DNA of 64,000 nt, from positions 281,978-345,977 of the forward strand of contig QJZZ01000001.1 of assembly GCA_003246575.1 (NCBI GenBank), in the 5' to 3' direction. The notes beneath the pieces were generated by a model. The model was not told the DNA's origin and did no database searches. It was given only the letters and a program-made list of their open reading frames with translations. This document shows, one piece after another, positions 26,267 through 34,996 of this stretch (positions are counted from its first letter, which is position 1; every line of letters begins with the position of its first letter). The position numbers and the translations under genes are program-made. Source of the DNA: Candidatus Saccharimonadota bacterium. GTDB taxonomy: Bacteria > Patescibacteriota > Saccharimonadia > Saccharimonadales > Saccharimonadaceae.

Positions 26267-28081
26267 ATGAAAAAGCGCTTGTCATCGGTGCGGCACTATC
26301 CCTATTTTTATGCGACGGTACTTATTCTTGTTGTGGCAATTTGTCTTGCCTTGATTGGATATACCAATTTTGCCCGAATGATCATTATTGCATTTAGCGC
26401 ACTCATGGCGGTTAAACTGGCAACGGCAATGGTCAGAGATATGTTTCGGGGTCGCTATGGTGTTGATATTCTTGCTGTTGCGGCAATCGCTGCAACGATA
26501 GTAACCAACGAGTATTGGGCGACAATCGTGATTGTATTTATGATGACAGGTGGGGAAGCGCTTGAGGATTACGCAGCAGAGAGGGCGAAGCGTGAGCTGA
26601 CCGACCTACTTGAGAGGGCGCCGACCACGGCACACAAAAAAATCGGCAGCACCTATACTGACGTAGCGATCGATGAAGTAGCGGATGGTGACATTCTTCG
26701 TGTTCTTCCCGGTGAGGTTGTTCCAGTCGACGCGATTGTTCTGAGTGGCAATTCATATCTTGATGAATCCTCTTTAACAGGAGAAAGCATTCCGGTTCCT
26801 GTCAGCAAAGATGATGAAGTTATGAGTGGTGCAGTTAATGGCGAGTCGCCGATTGAAATAAAAGCGCTGCGCAGTGCCGAGAATAGTCAGTACGCGCAAA
26901 TTATTGCACTTGTAAAGTCAGCGGGCGAAGAGAAATCACCGTTTGTTCGACTGGCCGACAGGTATGCTGTGCCATTTACGGCTGTATCGTTTGTGATTGC
27001 AGGCATTGCATGGTGGTATAGCGGCGATCCAGTGCGATTTGCACAAGTATTGGTTGTTGCTACTCCTTGTCCTTTGCTGCTCGCTGCGCCGATAGCAATG
27101 ATTAGTGGTATGAGTCGCGCAGCAAAGCATGGAATCATCATCAAGAGTGGCGGCATTCTTGAGCAGGCATCGCGTGTACGCTCTGCTGCATTCGATAAGA
27201 CGGGCACACTTACGACAAATGAGTTAATTGTTGCGCGCATAGAAAGCGTTGATAGTGATGAAGACGAGGTCCTTCGACTGAGCGCGAGTGTTGAGCAGGA
27301 CTCGACTCATATGACAGCACGCGCTATTGTTCGTGAGGCGCAGAGCCGAAATGTAGACCTTGTCGTTTGCCAGGATGTTGATGAAATTGCCGGTAAGGGT
27401 GTGCGAGCACAGAGCGGCGAGAGTGTTATTTTGGTGGGGCGAAAAACCTTTCTGATTGCTGAGGGTATAGACGAGCATGCGCTGCCCGAGGCAAATACTA
27501 CGGCAACACTGGTGGCAAAGGATGGTCGCTATGTGGGTGCCGTTTACTTTACTGATACTGTGCGCGAAGAGAGCCGAGGCGTAATCGAACGCCTGCGTTC
27601 TATGGGGGTGGGGTCAATTGCAATGGTGACGGGTGACTCGCGCGGAACAGCTGGTTTGATTGCAGAACAGGTGGGGATTGATTCAGTACATGCGGAGTGC
27701 TTACCGAAGGACAAGCTCGACATCATAACGAACATGCAACCTCGTCCAGTTATGATGACTGGAGATGGGCTTAATGACGCGCCGGTATTGGCTGGCTCTG
27801 ATGTTGGCGTTGCGATGGGGGCAAAAGGCGCGACAGCGGCGAGTGAATCCGCAGACGTTGTCATTATGCTTGACGATATCAGCAAGGTAGCTGATTTGGT
27901 TCAGATTTCAAAAAATACCATTACAATCGCGCTACAAAGTATCATCGTTGGTATCGCACTCAGTATAGTTTTGATGCTTGTCGCCGCCACCGGGGTAATA
28001 CCTGCCGTCGTGGGCGCGGGTTTACAGGAGGTGGTCGACGTGATCGTCATCTTGAATGCCCTTCGTGCGCACCGTGACTAG
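26267..28081 (+). CDS. P1B-type heavy-metal ATPase with TPC motif
   Basis: 604-aa transition-metal exporter. It has the actuator motif SLTGESIPV, membrane metal-site motif VVATPCPLLLAAPIAM, phosphorylation motif FDKTGTLTTN and hinge MMTGDGLNDAPVL. It lacks an N-terminal metal-binding domain and has no C-terminal extension. The usual CPC/SPC is TPC, so the common Cu+ (CPC) or Zn2+/Cd2+ (CPC) assignments should not be assumed; TPC variants have been linked to Ni/Fe-type pumps. TATAAT (26253-26258) is 8 nt before the ATG. Confidence 0.93.
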   Translation: MKKRLSSVRHYPYFYATVLILVVAICLALIGYTNFARMIIIAFSALMAVKLATAMVRDMFRGRYGVDILAVAAIAATIVTNEYWATIVIVFMMTGGEALEDYAAERAKRELTDLLERAPTTAHKKIGSTYTDVAIDEVADGDILRVLPGEVVPVDAIVLSGNSYLDESSLTGESIPVPVSKDDEVMSGAVNGESPIEIKALRSAENSQYAQIIALVKSAGEEKSPFVRLADRYAVPFTAVSFVIAGIAWWYSGDPVRFAQVLVVATPCPLLLAAPIAMISGMSRAAKHGIIIKSGGILEQASRVRSAAFDKTGTLTTNELIVARIESVDSDEDEVLRLSASVEQDSTHMTARAIVREAQSRNVDLVVCQDVDEIAGKGVRAQSGESVILVGRKTFLIAEGIDEHALPEANTTATLVAKDGRYVGAVYFTDTVREESRGVIERLRSMGVGSIAMVTGDSRGTAGLIAEQVGIDSVHAECLPKDKLDIITNMQPRPVMMTGDGLNDAPVLAGSDVGVAMGAKGATAASESADVVIMLDDISKVADLVQISKNTITIALQSIIVGIALSIVLMLVAATGVIPAVVGAGLQEVVDVIVILNALRAHRD

Positions 28082-28109
28082 GGCGTGAGAGCTGGAATAG
28101 GGGAATACC

Positions 28110-28676
28110 CTATTTTGTAGCGAACCAAGCAGCTGCATCACTCCACGCATCTCGTTTCGCACCGCGCTGCTCAGAGATGCCCGCATCGTACACTTCGGCA
28201 ATCGTCATGCCGTCATCTTCTAGTTCGACTACACGCATAATTGGTGGGCCAGTTTCGCCTCGAGGTTCGGTGACGAAGACGCCGGTGAGGCGTTTATTGA
28301 ATGTGACGATGCCGGCTTCGTCGATATACGCGAGGTACTGATCGAGATATACGGTGCGGTCGGTCTTGTCCTGCAGAAGGTTTAAAAAATCACGGGGTTC
28401 GAACCAGTGGTTAATTGATTTCATGTATGGACCCGGGAATCCATTTAGTGCGGGAATCGACCACGAGTCGTCACTCACAAGAACTGGTGCGCCGACGAGC
28501 TCGAATGCCTTTCGTGCTTTGTCGGCAAGGATCGCTTCTGACTCTTCTCCTTGGATTTCGTCGATCTCAATAAATACCTGTTCGAGCTCAATGCCATGCG
28601 CGGCAAACGCACGTTTGCCAAGAGCGAATTTCTGTGCGTTGCCGGTTGCGCAGTAGAGCTTTTTTCGATCTGTCAT
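28110..28676 (-). CDS. Inosine/xanthosine triphosphate pyrophosphatase-like (HAM1/RdgB family)
   Basis: 188-aa member of the Ham1/RdgB house-cleaning NTPases that hydrolyse ITP/XTP to the monophosphate. YCATGNAQKFALGKRAF is the substrate-binding start, LVSDDSWSIPALNGFPGPYMK the metal/base region, and SEQRGAKRDAWSDAAAWF the C-terminal block. The sequence is divergent (for example SDDS where SGLEVDALN is common), so the substrate may differ. TATACT (minus strand, 28683-28688) is 6 nt before the ATG. Confidence 0.85.
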   Translation of the reverse strand: MTDRKKLYCATGNAQKFALGKRAFAAHGIELEQVFIEIDEIQGEESEAILADKARKAFELVGAPVLVSDDSWSIPALNGFPGPYMKSINHWFEPRDFLNLLQDKTDRTVYLDQYLAYIDEAGIVTFNKRLTGVFVTEPRGETGPPIMRVVELEDDGMTIAEVYDAGISEQRGAKRDAWSDAAAWFATK

Positions 28677-28690
28677 AGTGTTAGTATAGC

Positions 28691-28728
28691 AAAGTAAAAC
28701 CCCGACTCGAGAGCCAGGGTTTTACTTT
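28691..28728 (-). terminator. Hairpin between tRNA-Gly and the HAM1-like gene
   Basis: Perfect 12-bp stem AAAGTAAAACCC (28691-28702) with 28717-28728, 14-nt loop. On the minus strand it starts at the last base of the tRNA CCA and ends in TTTTACTTT, fitting termination of the His-Gly tRNA transcript. Confidence 0.65.
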
Positions 28729-28802
28729 GGTGCGGGTGGGGAGAATCGAACTCCCGTCCCAAGTTTGGAAAACTTGTATACTAACCGTTGTACTACACCC
28801 GC
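28728..28802 (-). tRNA. tRNA-Gly (TCC)
   Basis: Acceptor GCGGGTG/CACCCGC, discriminator A, encoded CCA, anticodon stem CAAGT/ACTTG with loop TTTCCAA (TCC), T-loop TTCGATT. It lies 3 bp downstream of tRNA-His in the same unit. Confidence 0.95.
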
Positions 28803-28805
28803 ATA

Positions 28806-28883
28806 TGGGGCGAATGATGGGGTTCGAACCCACGGCCTCCGGTGCCACAAACCAGCGCTCTAACCTGCTGAGCTACATCCGCC
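28806..28883 (-). tRNA. tRNA-His (GTG)
   Basis: Acceptor GCGGATG/CATTCGC with the extra G-1 opposite discriminator C73, encoded CCA, anticodon stem CTGGT/ACCGG with loop TTGTGGC (GTG). A TACAAT box lies a short distance upstream on the minus strand. Confidence 0.95.
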
Positions 28884-28930
28884 GTACAATAGAAAGCTTC
28901 GCTATTGTAACACGTGACAGGGGTTTTGAG

Positions 28931-29521
28931 CTAGTCTATAGACGCAATTTGTTTGAGCGCGGCAAGAATGCTGTGAACGGATTCCTCGACTGGCTGCTCT
29001 GCGTTGATGACTAATGACGTGATATCGGTAGCAAGGCCATGAAAGGGTGTGGCTGCCGAGATGAATCGCTGCATGGCTTCTTTTGGGATAACGCGCCCGT
29101 CAACCTCAGCACGAGATGCAGCGCGGGCGAGCGCGGTATCGGCGGAGACTTGCGCTTCTACGAGAAGAATACGGAGTTTGGCGTCTGCCTGGAATGCGTA
29201 TTCTCGCAGACTCTTAGCTAACAATTCGAATCCATTCTTATCAGAAAAGGCCTGATTCCAGATGCCAATCGTGCCGCTTGAGATAGCTCGTTGCGCCTGG
29301 GCACGGAGGTAGCGATAGGGATGAAAGCGTTCATCGACATCCTGCGTATGGAGTTCGGCGACGAGAGATGTATACGTCTCGGATGTCATGTCGATTTCGT
29401 CAGGGTCGATGATTACAGAGGGGGCTTTCAGTGATTCAGACAGCGCATGCGCGATAGTAGACTTGCCGCTACCAGGGATGCCTCGGATGATGATGAATAC
29501 GGTGGGGTTGCTTGCAGTCAT
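28931..29521 (-). CDS. P-loop kinase-like protein (AAA_33/zeta-type)
   Basis: 196 aa with an N-terminal Walker A motif, IRGIPGSGKSTIAHALSESL, and IIDPDEIDM, the layout of small-molecule or polynucleotide kinases of the AAA_33/PNK/zeta group. RAASRAEVDGRVIPKEAMQRF is like the lid region of these kinases. The substrate cannot be read. TATACT lies 12 nt before the ATG. There is no neighbouring antitoxin-like gene, so a toxin role is not supported. Confidence 0.75.
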   Translation of the reverse strand: MTASNPTVFIIIRGIPGSGKSTIAHALSESLKAPSVIIDPDEIDMTSETYTSLVAELHTQDVDERFHPYRYLRAQAQRAISSGTIGIWNQAFSDKNGFELLAKSLREYAFQADAKLRILLVEAQVSADTALARAASRAEVDGRVIPKEAMQRFISAATPFHGLATDITSLVINAEQPVEESVHSILAALKQIASID

Positions 29522-29594
29522 AGTAGTGACTTTAGTATACTACGGGCTGGAGCTATCAAGAAAACTAACATCTTGACTATTCGAAACACACGTT

Positions 29595-30620
29595 ATGTTT
29601 GAATCTCAACTCACAGATCAACTTGCTATCGCGTTTGCTATCGCGTTCTTTGCTTTCGTTATGACGATGGCGCTGACACCGATTTACACTTATTTTGCCT
29701 ACAAGCACAAACTTTGGAAGCAGAAGCGAACTCATTCAACCACCGGTGAAGCTCTCACCGTAGTTGCGGAGCAGAGTACTCGTAAGCGAAATGTCCCAAC
29801 CATGGCAGGGCTTATCGTGATTCTCACGACCATCATCATCACGGTACTTTTCAATCTCGATCGCAATCAGACCTGGCTTCCGCTCGCGGCATTGATTGGG
29901 GGCGCTGCTATCGGCATTATCGATGACATCATCAATGTTCGCGGTAATGGCACTGGCGTTGCTGGACTTCGTGCGCCGATCAAATTCGCTATGATTACTG
30001 CGGTTGCGGGTATTATTGCGTGGTATTTCTACTACAAGCTTGGCTATAGCTCGATTCATATTCCGTTCGGTGGTGAATGGAATCTTGGCTGGTTCATCAT
30101 TCCACTCTTCATGCTTGTGATCGTTAGTACGGGAAATGCGGTGAATATTAGTGACGGTCTCGATGGGCTCGCCGGTGGACTTCTGATCAGTTCGTTCGGT
30201 GTCTTTGGATTGATTGCCGCTCTACAGGGTAATTATGGTATCGCAATTTTCTGCATGACGCTTGTGGGGGGTCTCCTTGCGTATACGTGGTTCAATATTC
30301 CACCGGCACGATTTTTCATGGGTGATGTTGGCTCGTTTGCGTTCGGTACAACACTTGGCGTTGTGGCGATGCTCACAAATACATTCTTCTTGCTGCCATT
30401 GATTGCTATCGTCTTTGTGATTGAAGCTGGTTCGAGTACGATTCAGATTTTGTCAAAGAAGTTCTTCGGCCGTCGCGTTTTCATCTCGGCACCACTACAC
30501 CATCACTTGCAGGCACTTGAGTGGCCAAAGACAAAAGTCACCATGCGTTTCTGGGTGATTGGTCAGGTCGCTGCAGCACTTGGCGCTATTCTTGCCCTTA
30601 TGGGCGGCTTCGTCAAATAG
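29595..30620 (+). CDS. mraY: Phospho-N-acetylmuramoyl-pentapeptide transferase
   Basis: Polytopic enzyme that makes lipid I from UDP-MurNAc-pentapeptide and undecaprenyl phosphate. 341 aa with about ten helices; key motifs are VPTMAGLIVI, GIIDDIINV, NAVNISDGLDGLAGGL (catalytic Asp), ARFFMGDVGSFAFG and the histidine loop APLHHHLQALEWPKTKV. TTGACT lies upstream but no clear -10 is seen. The 3' end overlaps the convergent CysQ-like gene by 8 bp. It is not in an mra cluster here. Confidence 0.96.
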   Translation: MFESQLTDQLAIAFAIAFFAFVMTMALTPIYTYFAYKHKLWKQKRTHSTTGEALTVVAEQSTRKRNVPTMAGLIVILTTIIITVLFNLDRNQTWLPLAALIGGAAIGIIDDIINVRGNGTGVAGLRAPIKFAMITAVAGIIAWYFYYKLGYSSIHIPFGGEWNLGWFIIPLFMLVIVSTGNAVNISDGLDGLAGGLLISSFGVFGLIAALQGNYGIAIFCMTLVGGLLAYTWFNIPPARFFMGDVGSFAFGTTLGVVAMLTNTFFLLPLIAIVFVIEAGSSTIQILSKKFFGRRVFISAPLHHHLQALEWPKTKVTMRFWVIGQVAAALGAILALMGGFVK

Positions 30621-31404
30621 CGGGCGAGGCAGCGATAAAATCACCGGCGAGTAATGATTCGTCTTGGTAGGTGATAGCGCTGCCGTCGGGGCGAGTGACG
30701 CGTCCACCGGCACCTTCGAGAAATGCGTGCTGTGGTGCGAGGTCCCATGCATGGAGTCCACTTCCCATGCGTGGAAATGCGTCGGCGCGTCCTTCGGCAA
30801 TAGCCACTGCTTTGAGCTGTGAGCCGATGCTTTCTATACGTGCGTCTGCGAAGTTCTCGGCGATATAGCGTGCCGTCTCTGGCTCGTGATGCGAGCGGCT
30901 GGCGATGATAACATTTTGTCGTTCTGATGATGCTTTCAGTTTGCTGACCACATCATCCGGCGCAATGCTGAAACTACCGTAGTTTTTTCCGCCGACGTAG
31001 GTCATGCCTGTAGCTGGTGCATAAATCATACCGAAAACCGGTATTCCGGACTCAATGAGCGCGATGCCGATGGTGAATTCGTCGGATTGTTTCAAGAATT
31101 CTTTTGTGCCATCGAGTGGATCGACGAGCCAAAAAAGGTCGCCGCCGATGAGCTGCTTGTTTTCGTCTTCGCCGTTTTCTTCGCTTACGATCGGAATGTT
31201 CGGGTCGTAGTTTCTGAATGCTTCTAAGATGATGGCATTGGATGCAAGGTCGGCTTTGGTGACGGGCGAGCCATCACCTTTCGTAGCGACTTCGATATCC
31301 GTCTTGTAGTACGGCATAATCGCCCGACCTGCGCGCCTGAGTACGTCTATGTAGCGTGAGAGCGGCTGGGCGAGTGGGGCGATAGTTTGGGGTAGGATAT
31401 CCAT
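30613..31404 (-). CDS. cysQ: CysQ-like 3'(2'),5'-bisphosphate nucleotidase (IMPase family)
   Basis: 263-aa Mg2+/Li+-type phosphatase. Metal ligands are in IVSEENGEDE and FWLVDPLDGTKEFLKQSDEFTIGI, and the C-terminal HAWDLAPQHAFLEGAGG block is typical. The WLVDPLDGTKEF sequence is closer to CysQ than to inositol monophosphatase; substrates such as pAp or nanoRNA are inferred. It lies 8 bp downstream of murA on the same strand, probably co-transcribed. Confidence 0.87.
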   Translation of the reverse strand: MDILPQTIAPLAQPLSRYIDVLRRAGRAIMPYYKTDIEVATKGDGSPVTKADLASNAIILEAFRNYDPNIPIVSEENGEDENKQLIGGDLFWLVDPLDGTKEFLKQSDEFTIGIALIESGIPVFGMIYAPATGMTYVGGKNYGSFSIAPDDVVSKLKASSERQNVIIASRSHHEPETARYIAENFADARIESIGSQLKAVAIAEGRADAFPRMGSGLHAWDLAPQHAFLEGAGGRVTRPDGSAITYQDESLLAGDFIAASPAI

Positions 31405-31412
31405 GTCTTCGC

Positions 31413-32945
31413 CTAGATGCTGTCGACGACCTCAATGTGGCCGCCAATGCTGTTGATACGGTTTGCGAAGTCTTCGTAGCCACGGTTGATGCTATAGATA
31501 TCACGGAGCACAGAGATGCCAGGCGCGGCAAGCATCGCAAGAAGGATGACGACAGATGGGCGAAGTGCTGGTGGGGCGATAACTTCGCCAGCTTTCCATT
31601 TGGTTGGTCCTGTGATGTAGACACGGTGAAGGTCGGCAAGCTCAACCTGGCCGCCTAGCTTGGTGAGCTCGGTGAAGTAAATGGCGCGGTTTTCATAACT
31701 CCAGTCATGCACGAGCGTGCGTCCTTCTGCCATGGTGGCGATAAGGCCAAGGAAGGGGAGATTATCCATGTTTACGCCAGGGAAGGGCAGACTGTGGAGC
31801 TTGTCTTTCGGCGCAGTCAGCATTGATTCGTGAAGCGTGATGTCAACGAGGCGAGTGCGACCATTGTCGGCGAAGTATTCGTCGGTGAGCGTGTACTGGA
31901 GGCCCATTTGACCAAGAATTGCCAGTTCAAGCTCGGTGAATTCGATTGGCACGCGACGAACCGTGATCGAAGACTTAGTGACGACACCTGCAGCGATCAA
32001 GCTCATGGCTTCGATTGGGTCCTCGCTCGGAGAGTATTCAACATTTTTGTTGATTGACGAAACGCCACGAATCTTGAGGACGGTCGTACCGATACCCTCA
32101 ATCTTGACGCCGAGCTTTTCGAGATAAAAGCAGAGGTCTTGTACCATGTAGTTCGGGCTGGCATTGCGGATAGTCGTCTCACCATCGAAGCCTGCAGCAG
32201 CCATGATGACATTTTCGGTCACAGTGTCGCCGCGCTCCGTGAGGACGATGGCGCCCGACGGGCCTTGAGGACGTGAAACGGCGTGATAATAATCGGTTCC
32301 GGCTGCGGCTTCAACATCGAGGCCGAAGGCGCTGAGTCCGACCATGTGCGGCTCAACGGTGCGTGTACCAAGGTTACAGCCACCGGCGAACGGCAATTTG
32401 AAATCATCGTATGAGTGGAGGAGTGGGCCAAGGAACATGATGATAGTTCGAGTACGCTTGGCGGCTTCGACGTCGATATCCTCGAGGCGAAGACGGGCTG
32501 GTGGGGTGATTTCAAGGTCGTTATTTGGCAGCCAGCGACATTTGACGCCAATGCTTTCAAGCACTTCAATGATACGATTGATTTCTTCGATGCGAGCGAC
32601 ACGGCGCAGTGTCGTCTTGCCTTTGTTCATAAGACTCGCGCAGAGGAGTGCGACAGAAGCATTCTTGCTTGTCTTGACATCGATGCTGCCGCTGAGCTTG
32701 GTGCCGCCATGGATGACGAAGTTTGTCTTGCCAGAGTGATTGATATTGATGACAGATGTCTCGAGCACTTCCGAGATGCGCGCCACCATGTCGATGCTGA
32801 GGTTTTGCTTACCACTTTCGATACGGTTGATAGCCGACTGACTCGTGCCGATGGCGCTCGCCAGTTCTGCTTGGGTCATTTTGCGTTTGATGCGATTTTT
32901 TTGAATAAGCGAACCAATATCTTGGAGGTAATTGAGTGAATCCAT
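31413..32945 (-). CDS. murA: UDP-GlcNAc enolpyruvyl transferase fused to an N-terminal XRE-type HTH
   Basis: 510 aa against about 420 for standard MurA. Residues about 10-66 are a Cro/C1-type helix-turn-helix (IQKNRIKRKMTQAELASAIG, SQSAINRIESGKQNLS). From about residue 70 a full MurA follows: KTSKNASVALL (substrate Lys-Asn), PFAGGCNLGTR with the catalytic Cys that fosfomycin alkylates, ISPNYMV-like ASPNYMVQD and LPFPGVNMDNLPF. The start is supported by TATAAT (32952-32957, minus strand) 6 nt before the ATG, which places the HTH inside the protein. It could bind DNA, possibly its own promoter, or RNA; that is inference. Confidence 0.93.
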   Translation of the reverse strand: MDSLNYLQDIGSLIQKNRIKRKMTQAELASAIGTSQSAINRIESGKQNLSIDMVARISEVLETSVININHSGKTNFVIHGGTKLSGSIDVKTSKNASVALLCASLMNKGKTTLRRVARIEEINRIIEVLESIGVKCRWLPNNDLEITPPARLRLEDIDVEAAKRTRTIIMFLGPLLHSYDDFKLPFAGGCNLGTRTVEPHMVGLSAFGLDVEAAAGTDYYHAVSRPQGPSGAIVLTERGDTVTENVIMAAAGFDGETTIRNASPNYMVQDLCFYLEKLGVKIEGIGTTVLKIRGVSSINKNVEYSPSEDPIEAMSLIAAGVVTKSSITVRRVPIEFTELELAILGQMGLQYTLTDEYFADNGRTRLVDITLHESMLTAPKDKLHSLPFPGVNMDNLPFLGLIATMAEGRTLVHDWSYENRAIYFTELTKLGGQVELADLHRVYITGPTKWKAGEVIAPPALRPSVVILLAMLAAPGISVLRDIYSINRGYEDFANRINSIGGHIEVVDSI

Positions 32946-33065
32946 GCGTCTATTATATCACGAATGATATATTTGCAAGCAATTCGTGAATAAATTATAC
33001 TACCTACATGATATAGCATGCGTAACGATTGGCGTGGGAAAATATAACAGTAGAGGGAGAATCTC

Positions 33066-34343
33066 ATGATTGATGTTACGGTAGCAAATCTTATTGCCGA
33101 AGAGGCACAACGACAGACGGAAGGGCTTGAACTGATACCGAGCGAGAACTATGTTTCTGCGGATGTACTCGAGGCGCTCGGTAGTATTTTTACAAACAAA
33201 TACTCCGAAGGATATCCGGGTAAGCGCTACTATGGCGGCCAGGAAAACACCGACGTGCTTGAGCAGCTCGCTATCGACCGAGCCAAGGAGTTGTTTGGTG
33301 CGGATCATGCGAATGTACAGCCGCACTCTGGTGCACCAGCGAATGAAGCCGTGTACTATGCCTGGCTCGAACCAGGTGATACGGTACTAGCCATGGATCT
33401 CGGCCACGGCGGTCACTTGACGCATGGCAACCCAATGACTCGCTCCGCGCATCTTTACAACTTCATTCCATACAAGGTAAAGAATGTTGACACAGGCGAG
33501 ATTGACTATGATGAATTGATTCGTCTCGCACGAGAGCACAGGCCGAAGCTGCTACTTGCGGGCTTTAGCGCCTATCCGCGTGAGCTCGATTATGCCAAGT
33601 TTGCCGAGGCGGCCAAAGCTGCCGGTCCGCAGTGCCTTCTGATGGCCGACATGGCACATATCGCCGGGCTGATTGTTGGCGGCGTCGCTAAGAATCCGTT
33701 TGACTACGGGTTTCACGTCATTACGACGACAACACACAAGACGCTGCGTGGTCCACGCGGTGGGCTGATTCTCTCGAAAGGCGTTGTCTCAACGCCACTC
33801 CGAGCGCCCGAGAAGACAGTCGAGAATATTCCAACCCTGATCGACCGCGCTATCTTTCCGGGAACACAAGGGGGGCCGCACATGCATACGATCGCTGCGA
33901 AGGCTGTGGCATTTGGCGAGGCGCTCAAGCCTGAATTTAAAGCCTATGCTCAGCAGGTCGTCAAAAATGCGAGTACATTGGCTGACGCTATGATCGAAGA
34001 GGGGTTCGTGCTCGTTGGTGGCGGTACGAGCAATCACCTCATTCTTGCCGACGTTGAACGAAGTTTTGGTGTGAATGGCAAACTTGCCGAGGAAGCGCTC
34101 GACAAGATTGGTTTAACGCTCAATAAAAACTCCGTTCCTGATGACCCGAACCCACCGTTCCGTCCGAGCGGTATCCGTCTCGGAACACCGGCGCTGACAA
34201 CTCGCGGGATAACCGAAGAGTCAATGCCGCTGATTGCGCGCTGGATGCGCCAAGCGATTGATGTTCGAGATGATGAGGCTCATCTTGCTGAGTTGCGGGA
34301 CGAAGTGAAGGCATTTTTGGCTGATTACCCAGTGCCAGCCTGA
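33066..34343 (+). CDS. glyA: Serine hydroxymethyltransferase
   Basis: PLP enzyme interconverting serine and glycine with one-carbon transfer to tetrahydrofolate. 425 aa, full length: LIPSENYVSADVLEALGS, YPGKRYYGGQENTD, the PLP lysine in HVITTTTHKTLRGPRGG and C-terminal PFRPSGIRLGTPALTTRG. AGGGAGA precedes the ATG. With folD at 45067 it makes up a minimal folate one-carbon route. A strong terminator follows. Confidence 0.98.
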   Translation: MIDVTVANLIAEEAQRQTEGLELIPSENYVSADVLEALGSIFTNKYSEGYPGKRYYGGQENTDVLEQLAIDRAKELFGADHANVQPHSGAPANEAVYYAWLEPGDTVLAMDLGHGGHLTHGNPMTRSAHLYNFIPYKVKNVDTGEIDYDELIRLAREHRPKLLLAGFSAYPRELDYAKFAEAAKAAGPQCLLMADMAHIAGLIVGGVAKNPFDYGFHVITTTTHKTLRGPRGGLILSKGVVSTPLRAPEKTVENIPTLIDRAIFPGTQGGPHMHTIAAKAVAFGEALKPEFKAYAQQVVKNASTLADAMIEEGFVLVGGGTSNHLILADVERSFGVNGKLAEEALDKIGLTLNKNSVPDDPNPPFRPSGIRLGTPALTTRGITEESMPLIARWMRQAIDVRDDEAHLAELRDEVKAFLADYPVPA

Positions 34344-34365
34344 GATAATCTACTCAAAACCCAAA

Positions 34366-34393
34366 AAAAACACACTCGCGAGAGTGTGTTTTT
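34366..34393. terminator. Bidirectional terminator between glyA and a pilin gene
   Basis: CACACTC (34371-34377) pairs with 34382-34388 around a GCGA tetraloop, extended by A-run/T-run pairing on both flanks. It should end both the rightward glyA and the leftward pilin transcripts. Confidence 0.85.
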
Positions 34394-34411
34394 AGTAGGC
34401 TTAGTAGAGAA

Positions 34412-34864
34412 CTATGCGCCGTAATGCACAGATGCTTCAGCTGGAGTGCTGAGCGAGTAGTCCCAGTAGTAGACGTTACCACCAGTGGCGGTTCCGTTAA
34501 TACGGACGGTTGAGCCGCTAAGTGCAGTACCGCTAGTGAGGGCGGTTGTGCTCATGATGGTGTCTGTTGTGTCGGTGACGATTGGTGTCGTAGATGCAAC
34601 GCCGACTGCAGTAAGGTTGTCAATCTTTGACTCTGCGGTAGCCTGTATTTGGGTTTTTGTTGTTGGGTAACTGCCGTTTACGGCGTTGTATGCCTCAAGT
34701 TTTTTGACCATCTGGCTTGCAAGCTCTTTGCCAACTGTTGCTTTTGCACGGTTCTGTACACCGTTGTACGCAACGACTGAGATAGCCGCAAGAATAGCGA
34801 TAACAACGATAACGATCAACAGCTCAACGAGCGTGAAACCGCGTGAATTACGTTTGTTTGTCAT
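34412..34864 (-). CDS. Type IV major-pilin-like protein A
   Basis: 150 aa. NSRG/FTLVELLIVIVVIAILA is a textbook prepilin leader with Glu5. A helical stem is followed by a small, Thr/Ser-rich head ending VYYWDYSLSTPAEASVHYGA; there are no cysteines. GGGGGC lies upstream of the ATG. The first 40 residues and the leader are identical at DNA level to the pilin at 34997, while the heads differ, so these are paralogues in tandem. Confidence 0.93.
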   Translation of the reverse strand: MTNKRNSRGFTLVELLIVIVVIAILAAISVVAYNGVQNRAKATVGKELASQMVKKLEAYNAVNGSYPTTKTQIQATAESKIDNLTAVGVASTTPIVTDTTDTIMSTTALTSGTALSGSTVRINGTATGGNVYYWDYSLSTPAEASVHYGA

Positions 34865-34880
34865 GTAGGTGTGCCCCCTA
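34743..34880 (-). repeat. 138-bp perfect direct repeat, copy 1
   Basis: Identical base for base to 35349-35486 (offset 606). It covers the ribosome-site region, the start codon and about the first 40 codons of pilin A. Identity at synonymous positions and in the untranslated leader shows recent duplication or gene conversion. Confidence 0.95.
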
Positions 34881-34948
34881 GTTTAATACATTAATTTGTA
34901 TGATTTTATAGTAGCAAATTGCTTATGCTGGTGCAATATTCCATTATG

Positions 34949-34976
34949 AAAATTGGCGCCGTATGGCGCCAATTTT
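34949..34976 (-). terminator. Terminator after pilin B
   Basis: AAAATTGGCGCC (34949-34960) pairs perfectly with 34965-34976 around GTAT. It ends in a T-run on either strand and lies 20 bp past the pilin B stop. Confidence 0.85.
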
Positions 34977-34996
34977 GCTATTCACTGACAAGTCAA

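Noticed and set aside
28931-29521. Zeta-toxin assignment for the P-loop kinase
   Set aside because: No antitoxin-like neighbour and no toxin-specific motif; general AAA_33 kinase is all that can be supported.
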